Positions 26,785 to 35,733 of a stretch of 48,700 nucleotides of DNA are shown here, in pieces. The DNA is taken from the NCBI GenBank assembly GCA_964526505.1, contig CAZGJC010000011.1, positions 1 to 48,700 on the forward strand. The letters run 5' to 3'. The notes beneath the pieces were generated by a model. It made no database searches and was not told the DNA's origin. It was given only the letters and a program-made list of their open reading frames with translations. This DNA comes from SVTX01 sp964526505 (GTDB taxonomy: Bacteria; Bacillota; Clostridia; Oscillospirales; CAG-272). Each line of letters begins with the position of its first letter. The first letter of the stretch is position 1. The translations under genes were made by a program, and so were the position numbers.

Positions 26785-27308
26785 GTCAATATACGCTTTG
26801 GAATGAGGAGTTTGGGGTCGAATATATAAGGCGGTACGCACAGGACGGTCTTTGCGATTCGGAGATTGCTCGCAAAATAGGGATAGCACCGAAAACTTTT
26901 TACAAGTGGAAGAAGAAATATCCCGAAGTCGAAGAGGCGTTAAGGCTCGGAAGAATAAATTCGGATATTGAAGTGGTACGGGCAATTTACAGAAAAGCGA
27001 CGGGGTACAAGGTTAAAGTGAACAAAACGGTTAAACTGAAACGTTCCGATTTCGACCCCGAAACAGGAAAGAAAATACGGGACTACGAGGAACTTGCAAC
27101 GGCGGTTGACGAGAATTACATTCCGGCAGACGTCAGGGCCGGTATGTTTTGGCTTAAAAGCAGGCAACCGGAGCGGTGGAGAGAAGGAGTTTTCGACGAT
27201 ATTTCAAACGGAGAAACAGCAGGAGTTGTGGAACTGCCGAGTCCCGACACTATCGACGCATATTATGAGGAGGGTGACGGTGAAAATCAAAAATCCGACG
27301 TATTATAA
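26769..27308 (+). CDS. Phage terminase small subunit
   Basis: The 179-residue protein has an N-terminal helix-turn-helix: YAQDGLCDSEIARKIGIAPKTFYKWKKKYPE (about residues 17-48), as in DNA-recognising terminase small subunits and related HTH proteins. The middle contains KVKVNKTVK and a VPADVRAGMFWLKSRQPERWRE-like segment (ADVRAGMFWLKSRQPERW), a common signature of Firmicutes phage small terminases. It would recognise the packaging site and load the large subunit. The start is uncertain: TTG at 26769 or a TTG at 26781 that overlaps the preceding stop. The large subunit begins two bases after its stop codon. Confidence 0.85.
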   Translation: MCEPLSQYTLWNEEFGVEYIRRYAQDGLCDSEIARKIGIAPKTFYKWKKKYPEVEEALRLGRINSDIEVVRAIYRKATGYKVKVNKTVKLKRSDFDPETGKKIRDYEELATAVDENYIPADVRAGMFWLKSRQPERWREGVFDDISNGETAGVVELPSPDTIDAYYEEGDGENQKSDVL

Positions 27309-27310
27309 AT

Positions 27311-28771
27311 ATGGCTGAAAACAAACATAGCGGTGTAATATGGACTCCGCAACCGAGGCAGGCTTGTTTTATGCGTCGTCTTGAAGATGAAGCGTTATAC
27401 GGAGGTGCCGCCGGAGGAGGCAAGAGTGACTGTGCGTTGGCAGAGGCATTAAGGCAGGTGACCATACCGCATTACAGAGGACTAATTCTTCGCAAAACTT
27501 ATCCTCAATTATCGGAACTCATAGACCGTTCGCAAGAGATATATCGACCGTTTTGCAGAGATGCGGTCTACAAGGATACCAAAAGAGTATGGGTTTTTCC
27601 GTCGGGAGCGAAAATATATTTCGGGTCTCTTGCACACGAAAAAGACAAATACAACTATCAGGGAAAAAGATTTGATTTTATTGATTTTGACGAACTGACT
27701 CAATTTACGTGGGATGAATACAGTTACCTGTTTTCAAGAAACCGTTCGAACGGAGCGGGTATACGGTGTTACATAAGAGCTCAGGCAAATCCCGGAGGAA
27801 TCGGTCACGGGTGGGTCAAGGACAGGTTCATAACGCCTGCACCGCCTATGACGACGATATGGGATGACGTACAAATTGTTACACCTGACGGAAAACGCAT
27901 CACGCATAGAAAATCGAGGGTGTTTGTCCCGTCCACGGTTTTTGACAACAAGATACTCTTACGGAACAATCCCGAGTATTTGACCCGTCTTGCATCTCTT
28001 CCGGAAAAGGAGCGTGCGGCGTTACTTTACGGGGACTGGGACAGTTTTACGGGACAGGTATTTACGGAATGGCGTAACAATCCCGACGGATATGAAAGTC
28101 GTTTGCACACGCACGTAATTTCGCCGTTTAAGATACCGTCGGATTGGCATGTAATACGTGGATTTGACTGGGGATATTCACGTCCGTTTTCGGTGGGGTG
28201 GTATGCACAGGACAGGGACGGTCGGCTTTACCGAATAAGAGAACTTTACGGTTGCACTTCAACACCCAATGAGGGCGTGCGGTGGGAAGCGTCGAAGATT
28301 GCCCGTGAAATCAGGCGGATTGAATATGAGGATGACAATTTATCTGGAAGAAGCATACGAGGCGTGGCAGACCCTGCGATATATCAGAAAAACGGCGGTG
28401 AAAGTATAGGTGAGATTATGGAGAAGCAAGGTGTTTACTGGGATCGTGCGGACAATTCACGAATAGCCGGCAAGCAACAGGTTCACAACAGGTTGAGTTT
28501 TGACGAGTGCGGGCGTCCGAACTTATACGTTTTTTCCACGTGCAGAGGATTTATAAGGACTTTTCCGTCGCTGGTGTACGACAGTTGCGACGTGGAAGAC
28601 GTAGACACGTCGGGAGAAGACCACATATATGATGAATTGCGGTACGTTTGTATGGAACTGCCCATATGCAAATTCAAAAGGTCGGACACGTACGGACGTG
28701 AAAAAGTCAAATATTTACCGTACAACACGGATATGGAGATAAGACAGTTACAAAGGAAAGAAACAACGTGA
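27311..28771 (+). CDS. Phage terminase large subunit
   Basis: The 486-residue protein has an ATPase domain with Walker A GGAAGGGKSDCALAEA near residue 35 and Walker B-like FDFIDFDELTQF near residue 117, and a C-terminal RNase H-like nuclease domain starting around GFDWGYSRPFSVGW near residue 285 (first acidic residue). It translocates DNA into the procapsid and cuts it. Both enzymatic halves look intact and there is no frameshift. The stop overlaps the portal start (GTGA). Confidence 0.94.
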   Translation: MAENKHSGVIWTPQPRQACFMRRLEDEALYGGAAGGGKSDCALAEALRQVTIPHYRGLILRKTYPQLSELIDRSQEIYRPFCRDAVYKDTKRVWVFPSGAKIYFGSLAHEKDKYNYQGKRFDFIDFDELTQFTWDEYSYLFSRNRSNGAGIRCYIRAQANPGGIGHGWVKDRFITPAPPMTTIWDDVQIVTPDGKRITHRKSRVFVPSTVFDNKILLRNNPEYLTRLASLPEKERAALLYGDWDSFTGQVFTEWRNNPDGYESRLHTHVISPFKIPSDWHVIRGFDWGYSRPFSVGWYAQDRDGRLYRIRELYGCTSTPNEGVRWEASKIAREIRRIEYEDDNLSGRSIRGVADPAIYQKNGGESIGEIMEKQGVYWDRADNSRIAGKQQVHNRLSFDECGRPNLYVFSTCRGFIRTFPSLVYDSCDVEDVDTSGEDHIYDELRYVCMELPICKFKRSDTYGREKVKYLPYNTDMEIRQLQRKETT

Positions 28772-30411
28772 AAAAGAGAAACGGAATGTCAAGGGATCTG
28801 TCCGGCGTTATAGATATTCTCAGAGGATACAAAAGGTCAAAACTTGCTCTTGAACAGAGAATAGAGTCGGAGAGAAAATTCTGGCAAGACAGATGTTATG
28901 GCGGCAGTGAGGCTTCGTCGGCATGGCTTTTCAACAGTATAGTCAGCAAGCACGCAGATATAACGGACAATTTACCTATCGGAAGTTGTCTGCCGAGAGA
29001 GGAATGTGACGGAGACGACGCACAACTTCTCTCCGAAATATTACCAATAATAATCGACAGATGCAATTTCAAAGAAACTTACTCGGACAATGCGTGGAAA
29101 AAGTTAAAGTACGGCACGGCTATTTACGGAGTTTTTTGGAACAACGCTCTGGAAAACGGTCTGGGTGACGTGGATATATGCGGACTGAGGCAGGAAGACG
29201 TTTTTTGGGAGCCTTGTGTGCGTGACGTTCAGGACAGCAAAAATTTGTTCATTTGTCGGATATGGGATATTGAAAATTTCAGAAGCGTATATCCGAATTT
29301 CGATTACGAGTCTTCAAGGCGTGAGATAGACGCTTTGGGGTGCGAATTATACGGAGGCGGTTTTGACACGCAAAACAAATGCGTTGTGGTTGACAGATAC
29401 TACAAAAAGGTATACGGAGACGGCAAAAGCGTTTTGCACTTATGCAAGTTTTGCGGAGGCAGTGTGCTTTACTGCTCCGAAGATGACGAGAGGTGCAGCG
29501 GAGGTTGGTACGAACACGGCAATTACCCCGTTGTGTTCGATACGCTGTATCCGGACGAAGAGTCTTTGCACGGATTCGGAGTTATATCAATTGCCAAAAA
29601 CACGCAAAATGCGATAGACCGCATAGACGGGAACTTACTTGAATATGCGGATTGGTCATCAAGGGTAAGATTTTGGGCAAAGAAAAGTTTGGGCGTAAAC
29701 GAGAGGGATTTCAGTGATTTATCCCACAGAATAGTTGAGGTCGAGGGCGACATCGACACGGAAAAATTACAGCAGATAGAGACGGCGAAAATCGACGGGT
29801 CGGTAATAGATTTCAGAGGACTGAAAATAGACGAACTCAAAGAGACCACCGGAACAAGAGATTTTTTACAGGGCGGTACTACGGGAGGTGTCGTTGCGGC
29901 TACGGCTATCAAGCGTTTACAGGAGTCGGGAGACAAGTATTCAAGAGACGGAATCGAGGGTTCGTGCCGTGCATATGCGAAGATTTTATATTTGGTCATA
30001 GAACTCATAAGGCAATTTTACGACGTGCCGAGATATTTCAGAATAAAGGGAGAATGCGGAGACAGCAAATTTATCTGTTATTCGCACATAGGTGCGTCGG
30101 TCAAAGACGGCAAGGAACAAACAAGGAGACCGCATTTTGACATTGAGATAAGCACAAGCAAAAAGTCTACGTCATATGCGGAAAATGCAAACACACTCGC
30201 TCTTGAATTATACGAGAGTGGTGTATTCAATCCCGAAAACGTGGAACAGTCGCTTGTTTTGCTTGAACTTATGAGTTTTGACGGAATAGGCAAGGTCAAA
30301 AAAATGCTTCTGAATATGCGAGACTCAAAGTCCGCAAATCACGACGGCGGTAAGTTGACCGACAACAAAATCACGGAGGATGTAATATCAGAGAGTTTCC
30401 CCGAGACTTAA
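28768..30411 (+). CDS. Phage portal protein
   Basis: The 547-residue protein lies where the portal is expected, between terminase and capsid. It has a conserved Trp-rich N-terminal part (AWLFNSIVSKHADITDN near residue 50), a charged middle, and a C-terminal segment with TTGTRDFLQGGTTGGVVAATAIKRLQESGDKYSRDG near residues 360-395, typical of portal proteins paired with N4-gp56 capsids. It would form the dodecameric DNA gate. The start is GTG overlapping the large-terminase stop, with AAAGGAAAG upstream. Full length by appearance. Confidence 0.85.
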   Translation: MKKRNGMSRDLSGVIDILRGYKRSKLALEQRIESERKFWQDRCYGGSEASSAWLFNSIVSKHADITDNLPIGSCLPREECDGDDAQLLSEILPIIIDRCNFKETYSDNAWKKLKYGTAIYGVFWNNALENGLGDVDICGLRQEDVFWEPCVRDVQDSKNLFICRIWDIENFRSVYPNFDYESSRREIDALGCELYGGGFDTQNKCVVVDRYYKKVYGDGKSVLHLCKFCGGSVLYCSEDDERCSGGWYEHGNYPVVFDTLYPDEESLHGFGVISIAKNTQNAIDRIDGNLLEYADWSSRVRFWAKKSLGVNERDFSDLSHRIVEVEGDIDTEKLQQIETAKIDGSVIDFRGLKIDELKETTGTRDFLQGGTTGGVVAATAIKRLQESGDKYSRDGIEGSCRAYAKILYLVIELIRQFYDVPRYFRIKGECGDSKFICYSHIGASVKDGKEQTRRPHFDIEISTSKKSTSYAENANTLALELYESGVFNPENVEQSLVLLELMSFDGIGKVKKMLLNMRDSKSANHDGGKLTDNKITEDVISESFPET

Positions 30412-30434
30412 TTCGGGAGATTTTACGGAGAGTT

Positions 30435-30860
30435 ATGGAAAAAGAAAACATCGAATATGAAAACGTGACGGAGGCAAAAGGCGATATCCGCACGGAGGAT
30501 GAGGAACGAGGAGAATACGAGGAACTCATCCGAACAAAATACAAAAAGTTTTACAACGAGGACGCACAAAAGATGATAAACAAGCGGTTTCGCAAATACA
30601 AGGAATTGGAGGAGCGTTTGGAAAAATACGAAAACGAAAAACGACTATCCGACGAGAGTTTTGCCGCCGAAAAGGAAAAAATTATCAAAGAGACGGAGCA
30701 AAGACTTATAAAGTCGTTTAAAGAGCGGTGGGAGAGACCTGCCGAAAACGGGATTTTGAGTTTCGGCGGTTACGAAAAAAGGAATCCGTCAAGTCTAACC
30801 AAAAGCGAAAGAGCGGAGATCGCTCTGCGTGTGTCAAGAGGTGAAATTATAAAAATATAA
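30435..30860 (+). CDS. Scaffold-like coiled-coil protein
   Basis: The 141-residue, strongly charged protein is predicted to be mostly helical (long Glu/Lys/Arg runs at residues 20-105) and ends in a small basic segment. Its place directly before the major capsid gene and its composition match phage scaffolding proteins, though it is short for that role (usually about 150-250 residues). Similarity was not tested. Ribosome binding site GGAGAG. Confidence 0.65.
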   Translation: MEKENIEYENVTEAKGDIRTEDEERGEYEELIRTKYKKFYNEDAQKMINKRFRKYKELEERLEKYENEKRLSDESFAAEKEKIIKETEQRLIKSFKERWERPAENGILSFGGYEKRNPSSLTKSERAEIALRVSRGEIIKI

Positions 30861-30882
30861 CTATTGAAAGGAAAAAATTTAT

Positions 30883-32160
30883 ATGTCAAACACAACATCG
30901 GATTTCGGTTCGGGGGAAAATCTTCACGGTACGGAGGCGTACGTAAATTCAAACAGCGGTGAGAGTACGGCGTACGGTGACGGCGGTCTTTCGGCTGAAA
31001 TGAAAACATATTATTCGGATTATCTTATCGACAATGCGGAGCCTGCTTTGGTTCACGATATGTTTGCACAGAAAGTAAACATTCCGTCGGGAAACGGTAA
31101 GACGATACAGTTCAGAAAATACAATCCTCTCGGAAAACTTACAACTCCCATGGCGGAGGGTGTGACGCCGACGGGTCAGACTATGAGTGCAACGACGGTG
31201 AATGCCACCGTATCGCAATACGGCGGTTACGTGGAATTTACCGATATGTTACTTATGACGGCAGTGGACAACAATCTCTGTGCCGCAACCAAACTTCTGG
31301 GTTCACAGGCGGGACGAACGCTTGATACGATTACCCGTGAGGTGCTTGCGGGCGGAACCAACGTTCAATACGGCGAGGGAAACGTATCGGCAAGGCATAT
31401 GCTTGCAGGGGGACTTTCTACGGGCAAAAATAACTATCTTAGCGTGGAAGCGGTTCGTCGTGCGGTCAGATTTTTGAAAAAGCAAAATGCCGAAAAGATA
31501 AACGGATATTACATAGGCATCATACATCCGGATTGTGCGTATGATCTTATGAGTGATGAAAATTGGAGATTTCCTCATCAATACGCTTCTCCCGATGAGA
31601 TATTCAATGGTGAGATAGGTAAAATAGAAGGGGTCAGATTTATCGAGACGACGGAAGCGAAGATTTTCTCCGCCCCTAATCTTACATTAACAAGCAGAAA
31701 TTTGACGCTTGCGGACTCAAATCCCGGAACAACAAGTGCCACTTACAAGATAAACGAAAGTACGGCGGGACTTGTAGGTCGTCAGGTCATAAGTTCCACG
31801 GGTGCCAAGGGATATATACGCTCCGCAAGTGGTAACACGATTACAATATACAAAGAAAAAACAGGGACTACGCTTTCCGGAATAAGCGGAATTACGGGAG
31901 ATTCGCTCTATCCCGGAGAGGCGGGACTTTACGGACGAGATATATACGCAACTTTGATTTTCGGAGACAATGCGTACGGTACGACGTCGATATCAAACGG
32001 CGGACTTGAACACATTGTAAAGCAACTCGGAAGTGCCGGTTCAGCCGACCCGTTAAACCAGAGAGCGAGTGTGGGTTGGAAAGCAACCAAAGCGGCTGTG
32101 AGACTTGTTGAGGCGTTTATGGTCAGAATCGAGACCACGGCGTCGGCTGAAAATTCATAA
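30883..32160 (+). CDS. Major capsid protein, N4-gp56 family
   Basis: The 425-residue protein has the conserved N4-gp56 pattern: YYSDYLIDNAEPALVHDMFA near residue 43, KVNIPSGNGKTIQFRKYNPL near residue 63, YGGYVEFTDML near residue 112 and a C-terminal GWKATKAAVRLVEAFMVRIE near residue 395. An HK97-type fold is expected. The region at about residues 262-345 (Thr/Ser-rich, STGAKGYIRSASGNTITIY) looks like an inserted surface domain. The frame is intact. Ribosome binding site AAAGGA. Confidence 0.88.
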   Translation: MSNTTSDFGSGENLHGTEAYVNSNSGESTAYGDGGLSAEMKTYYSDYLIDNAEPALVHDMFAQKVNIPSGNGKTIQFRKYNPLGKLTTPMAEGVTPTGQTMSATTVNATVSQYGGYVEFTDMLLMTAVDNNLCAATKLLGSQAGRTLDTITREVLAGGTNVQYGEGNVSARHMLAGGLSTGKNNYLSVEAVRRAVRFLKKQNAEKINGYYIGIIHPDCAYDLMSDENWRFPHQYASPDEIFNGEIGKIEGVRFIETTEAKIFSAPNLTLTSRNLTLADSNPGTTSATYKINESTAGLVGRQVISSTGAKGYIRSASGNTITIYKEKTGTTLSGISGITGDSLYPGEAGLYGRDIYATLIFGDNAYGTTSISNGGLEHIVKQLGSAGSADPLNQRASVGWKATKAAVRLVEAFMVRIETTASAENS

Positions 32161-32181
32161 TTTTGAAAGGACGTGTAATTT

Positions 32182-32562
32182 ATGACGGAAATAAATGAAA
32201 ACTACAACGACGCCATTCTTGCCCTGAAAAAAGAGTACGAGGACAAACTTGCACTCAAAGACGCAGAATGTGCGTTACTTCGAGACGAAATTGCGGAAAA
32301 AAAGCAAGAGAGGGAAGATGCGTTTGCACAGCAGGAGGCGTATCTTAACGAATACGTCGATATAAAACTTTTTAAGGATTCCGACAGATACAACGACGAC
32401 GTATACATTGCGGTCAACGGTCAGAACTGCATAATAAAGCGTGGCGAATGGGTTAAAATAAAACGAAAATTTGCGGTGGTGCTTGATCAATCGGAAATTC
32501 AGGATATGAAAACCTCGGAACTCATAGCACAGGTCAGGGGAACACGTGAGGTTGAATCTTAA
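32182..32562 (+). CDS. Small coiled-coil protein downstream of the capsid gene
   Basis: This 126-residue protein has a charged coiled coil over residues 8-55 and a compact C-terminal part (residues 60-115) with YIAVNGQNCIIKRGEWVKIKRKF, resembling small phage structural or head-completion accessory proteins that contain a VNG...IKRGEWV segment. I cannot assign a family with confidence. It stands between the capsid gene and the XhlA-like gene with AAAGGACG upstream. Confidence 0.7.
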   Translation: MTEINENYNDAILALKKEYEDKLALKDAECALLRDEIAEKKQEREDAFAQQEAYLNEYVDIKLFKDSDRYNDDVYIAVNGQNCIIKRGEWVKIKRKFAVVLDQSEIQDMKTSELIAQVRGTREVES

Positions 32563-32573
32563 AGGCGGTGAAT

Positions 32574-32852
32574 ATGGAAAATTACAACAAAGAGTTATGC
32601 GAAGAGAGACACGCTCGCATAGAGGAACGTTTGAGCAAGCACGGGGAACAGATAGACAGTCTTGAAAAGTGCGTGATAAAACTTACGCAAATGGCAGAGC
32701 GTCAGGAAAACGAGAGAGAAGAGAGCGAGATTCGTTTATCTGCTATCGAGGCAAAGCCGTTTACTACGATTTGCAAGATAGGCGGGTATGCGATAACGGC
32801 GATTTTAGGCGGTCTGTCCACGTGGGTTGCACAGTATTTTGAAATTATTTAA
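32574..32852 (+). CDS. XhlA-like membrane protein
   Basis: The 92-residue protein has a long charged coiled coil with a short HARIEERLSKHGEQIDSLEK segment and one C-terminal membrane helix (about residues 66-88, ICKIGGYAITAILGGLSTWV). This is the layout of XhlA-type phage lysis accessory proteins, which act with a holin and amidase; neither partner is present. The ATG at 32574, just after AAAGGCGGTG, is preferred to a GTG six bases earlier. It is the last gene of the cassette and I see no strong terminator after it. Confidence 0.75.
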   Translation: MENYNKELCEERHARIEERLSKHGEQIDSLEKCVIKLTQMAERQENEREESEIRLSAIEAKPFTTICKIGGYAITAILGGLSTWVAQYFEII

Positions 32853-32904
32853 TTGTCGAATTTTATTTGATTATTAAAATGTGTACCTTTTTTCATAAAA
32901 TCAC

Positions 32905-32933
32905 TTGACAGGATAACACGGTTATAGTATAAT
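32905..32933 (+). promoter_or_regulatory. Promoter upstream of the membrane-anchored protein gene
   Basis: TTGACA at 32905-32910, 17-base spacer, TATAAT at 32928-32933, perfect consensus. It marks the start of a transcription unit separate from the capsid cassette. Confidence 0.85.
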
Positions 32934-32993
32934 ATAAGTGCAATGGCAGAAAGCCCACGGGCGTGCCGTTCGGAAAGGTGTAATGACGGATAT

Positions 32994-34658
32994 ATGAAAA
33001 AATCAACGTTTAAAAAAGTAATTCTTCCTCTTATTGTGGGTTGTACGGCTGTGGCGTTGGCGTATTATTTTTGGTTACCTGCGATAAACGGATATGACGT
33101 GACGTTTTGGGTATTTTTGACAATCTCGGCGGCGATTTTCGCAGTCTCATTTGCGTTTTTTGGTCGTGATGAAAAAATTTCGTTTTCACCGAAAAAGAAC
33201 AAAGGCAACGCAAAGTCAAAAGAGAAAAAAGTAAAGCCCCTCGGAGTGAAAATTTGCGTTGCGGTGGTTATAGGGTTTGTTTCGATTGCGGTGATAGGGT
33301 CTATAATATCATCGGAAGTATTTAACGCAAGAAAATACGCTTCTGTAATTGAAGTTAAAGAGGCGGTATTTGCGGACGATATGGAAGAGTCAAAAGAGAT
33401 AAAGAATATTGCACTTATGGACAGTGAGTCGGCACAGATTATAGGTAACAGAGCGTTGGACAAACTTGCCGACGTGGTGTCGCAATTTGTTGCCGGCGAC
33501 AGTTACGTGCAGATAAATTACAGGGGACTGCCAAAGAAAGTGACGAGCCTCGAATATGCCGACATATTCAAGTGGTCAAGCAACCGTGACGGTGGTATTC
33601 CCGGATATATTATAGTTGACCCCGTTGCAAACAATGCGGAATACGTAAAACTCGAAAACAGTATCAAGTATTCCGAGTCCGGATATTTTTCGGACGACTT
33701 GCAAAGAAAACTGAGATTTGAATATCCGACGAAGATTTTCGACTATACAAGTTTTGAAATAGATGAAGACGGAAACCCGTATTACGTGGTATCGTGCGTG
33801 AAACCCAAAATCTTTCCGTTCGGTGCTTACGACGTTTGTGAGGTTATAATTTTCAATCCTTGCACGGGTGAGAGCGAAATTTACGATATAGACGACGTTC
33901 CGGCGTGGATTGACACGTCTTTTTCGGGTGACCTTGCCATGCAAAAATATAATTGGTACGGTACTTTGTCGGGCGGATTTATCAACAGTATAATAGGCAA
34001 CAAAGGTTGCAAGGAAACCACGGACGATTTCGGATACGTGGCAATAGGTGACGACGTATGGTATTTTACGGGCGTTACGTCGGTGACAGCCGACAGTTCA
34101 AATATCGGTTTTATTCTTACCAATGCACGAACTGGTGAATACAAATACTATGCCGTCGGAGGTGCGGAAGAACATTCCGCCATGAGTGCCGCCGAGGGTG
34201 AGGTTCAGGAAAAAGGATACGTTGCGTCATTCCCGTCGCTTGTAAACATTTCAGGCGAGGCTACCTACATTATGGTACTTAAAGATGCAAGCGGTATAGT
34301 TAAACTTTACGCTCTTGTCAACGTTGAAAACTACAATATTGTGGCGACGGGTCAGACGCAGGACGAAGTTATGAAATCCTACAAAAATCTGCTTATTCAA
34401 AAGGGTGAGATAAGCGAGCCTGACGCAGACAAACTCGAAAGTGAAGTTAAGATAGAAAAAATAAGAGATATTGTGGTCTCATCAAATACAGTCGTTTATC
34501 TTGACGGCGACGACGGTTTTGTTTACAAAGGAGCGGTATCTGACTGTGAAAGACTGATTTTTGTTGAAATCGGGCAGAGATTGAAAATCGAATACGAATT
34601 GACGGATATCGAAGGAATACGAAAAATTATCTCTTTTGAGATATTGACGGACAACTAA
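32994..34658 (+). CDS. Conserved membrane-anchored protein of unknown function
   Basis: The 554-residue protein has two hydrophobic segments near residues 8-45, a basic linker and a third membrane helix near residues 82-103, then a large extracytoplasmic domain. That domain includes GNRALDKLADVVSQF, YVQINYRGLPKKVTSLEYADIFKW and GIPGYIIVDPV. Similar proteins are widespread in Clostridia and sometimes labelled CvpA-like, but I see no direct support for that label. The ATG at 32994 is preferred because it begins MKKSTFKK just before the first helix; an upstream ATG at 32943 would add an unusual Arg/Cys-rich tail. It ends at a terminator. Confidence 0.8.
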   Translation: MKKSTFKKVILPLIVGCTAVALAYYFWLPAINGYDVTFWVFLTISAAIFAVSFAFFGRDEKISFSPKKNKGNAKSKEKKVKPLGVKICVAVVIGFVSIAVIGSIISSEVFNARKYASVIEVKEAVFADDMEESKEIKNIALMDSESAQIIGNRALDKLADVVSQFVAGDSYVQINYRGLPKKVTSLEYADIFKWSSNRDGGIPGYIIVDPVANNAEYVKLENSIKYSESGYFSDDLQRKLRFEYPTKIFDYTSFEIDEDGNPYYVVSCVKPKIFPFGAYDVCEVIIFNPCTGESEIYDIDDVPAWIDTSFSGDLAMQKYNWYGTLSGGFINSIIGNKGCKETTDDFGYVAIGDDVWYFTGVTSVTADSSNIGFILTNARTGEYKYYAVGGAEEHSAMSAAEGEVQEKGYVASFPSLVNISGEATYIMVLKDASGIVKLYALVNVENYNIVATGQTQDEVMKSYKNLLIQKGEISEPDADKLESEVKIEKIRDIVVSSNTVVYLDGDDGFVYKGAVSDCERLIFVEIGQRLKIEYELTDIEGIRKIISFEILTDN

Positions 34659-34663
34659 AAAAA

Positions 34664-34699
34664 AGACTCCGGCACAGCTTATGCTGTGTCGGAGTCTTA
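34664..34699. terminator. Bidirectional terminator
   Basis: The stem AAGACTCCGGCACAGC pairs with GCTGTGTCGGAGTCTT (one G-U). An A-run lies on its left, and T-rich sequence on its right. It serves the plus-strand membrane protein and the convergent aminotransferase gene. Confidence 0.92.
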
Positions 34700-34720
34700 T
34701 CTTTCTTTTGAGATACACTG

Positions 34721-35566
34721 TTATTTTGTTTGTTCTATAAAGTCGTTCATAAGATATTCTTGAAGTTTTGCGAGCATTTCAGGTGCTTTTCCGCCGACGG
34801 GTTTACCGTCTATATTATCGCAACGCAGGCAGAATGCACTCGCCGAGGAAATGATAACTTCTTTTGCGTCCATAAGTTCGGAGAGTGAAAAGGGGGTTTC
34901 GTTTACCGCATATCCGAAGTGTCGGCATGCCGTTATAAGGTGTTTTCTTGCCGTACCGGGAAGAACGAGATTGTCAAGCGGAGCGGTTTGAAATTCATTG
35001 TTTTTATTGATGATATGTACGTTTGAGTGAGCACATTCGGTAACTCTGTCAGGCTCACGGTAAAGAATGGTTTCATATACACCCGCTTTTTGTGCTTGTT
35101 GTGAGTACATAACGCTCGGAATAAGGTTGAGCGTTTTTATATTGCAGTGGTAAAATCTTGTATCAAGGGCGGTTATTGCATTTACGGGTACGCTCATATC
35201 CTTGATTTTTTTAGGTGTGAGGGAAACCCATAAATTTGCAGTCATATTTTCGGGATAAGTATGGTTTCTGACACCCGTACCACGTGTAAGTTGCCAATAG
35301 ACGAACTGGTCGGGAGAATCGACTTTTTTTACAAGGTCGGAGAGAATACCTGCGAGTTCTTCTTTGGTGTAGGGTATTTTTATATCAAGCATTGCCGCCG
35401 AATTGTAAAGGCGGTCAAGATGGTCGTCAAGAGCGTAGATTTTATGATTATGTGCCGGTGTTGCCTCATACACTCCGTCGCCGAAAAAGTGTACACGATC
35501 GTTAAAGGGAACCGTCATTTCATCAAGAGGTGCGTACTTTCCGTTATAGTATCCTAAGTTTTCCAT
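34721..35566 (-). CDS. dat: D-amino-acid aminotransferase (class IV PLP)
   Basis: The 281-residue protein has NDRVHFFGDGVYEATPA near residue 22, WQLTRGTGVRNH near residue 90, the PLP lysine in HCNIKTLNLIPSV near residue 146, and VTECAHSNVHII near residue 176. These match D-alanine aminotransferases of Bacilli and Clostridia. It would interconvert D-Ala and D-Glu with their 2-oxo acids, feeding cell-wall synthesis. Strong ribosome binding site AAAGGAAT and its own consensus promoter. Confidence 0.92.
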   Translation of the reverse strand: MENLGYYNGKYAPLDEMTVPFNDRVHFFGDGVYEATPAHNHKIYALDDHLDRLYNSAAMLDIKIPYTKEELAGILSDLVKKVDSPDQFVYWQLTRGTGVRNHTYPENMTANLWVSLTPKKIKDMSVPVNAITALDTRFYHCNIKTLNLIPSVMYSQQAQKAGVYETILYREPDRVTECAHSNVHIINKNNEFQTAPLDNLVLPGTARKHLITACRHFGYAVNETPFSLSELMDAKEVIISSASAFCLRCDNIDGKPVGGKAPEMLAKLQEYLMNDFIEQTK

Positions 35567-35606
35567 ATATAAAATTCCTTTCGGTATAGTTTGTCTTTAC
35601 AGAGTA

Positions 35607-35635
35607 ATTATAGCACTATAAAAAATTGTTGTCAA
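35607..35635 (-). promoter_or_regulatory. Promoter of dat
   Basis: Minus strand TTGACA (35635-35630), 17-base spacer, TATAAT (35612-35607). Confidence 0.88.
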
Positions 35636-35672
35636 TTAAATTATAATAAATATCAATAAAAAATATTCTCAA

Positions 35673-35701
35673 TTGACAAGCGTCCGCTTTTATGATATGA
35701 T
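35673..35701 (+). promoter_or_regulatory. Promoter of dusB
   Basis: TTGACA at 35673-35678, 17-base spacer, TATGAT at 35696-35701. It diverges from the dat promoter. Confidence 0.85.
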
Positions 35702-35733
35702 TTTAGCAATGACTTTTTACGGAGCAAAAAAAT

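Larger units (their letters stand above)
25668..32852. mobile_element. Tail-less phage-derived packaging and capsid cassette
   Basis: Nine genes from the S24-type repressor to the XhlA-like gene form one unit with a divergent control region. Present: repressor, small Cys-rich protein, small and large terminase, portal, scaffold-like protein, N4-gp56 capsid, coiled-coil protein and XhlA-like protein. Absent: integrase, replication genes, head-tail connectors, tail, tape measure and endolysin. Frames are all open and spacing is tight, with start/stop overlaps. Base and codon use resemble the neighbouring chromosomal genes, which hints at long residence. I found no tRNA or clear direct-repeat att site at the edges, so the borders are only the outermost genes. 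Confidence 0.75.

Noticed and set aside
25668..32852. skin-like element that interrupts a sporulation sigma factor
   Set aside because: sigG is complete with all regions and lies outside the cassette; no recombinase is present.
32853..32904. att site at the right edge of the capsid cassette
   Set aside because: I compared the edges by eye and saw no convincing direct repeat; without relatives the border cannot be set.
32943..32993. Upstream start for the membrane-anchored protein
   Set aside because: The added residues are Arg/Cys-rich and lie right after the -10 box with no ribosome binding site; the ATG at 32994 fits a membrane-protein start.
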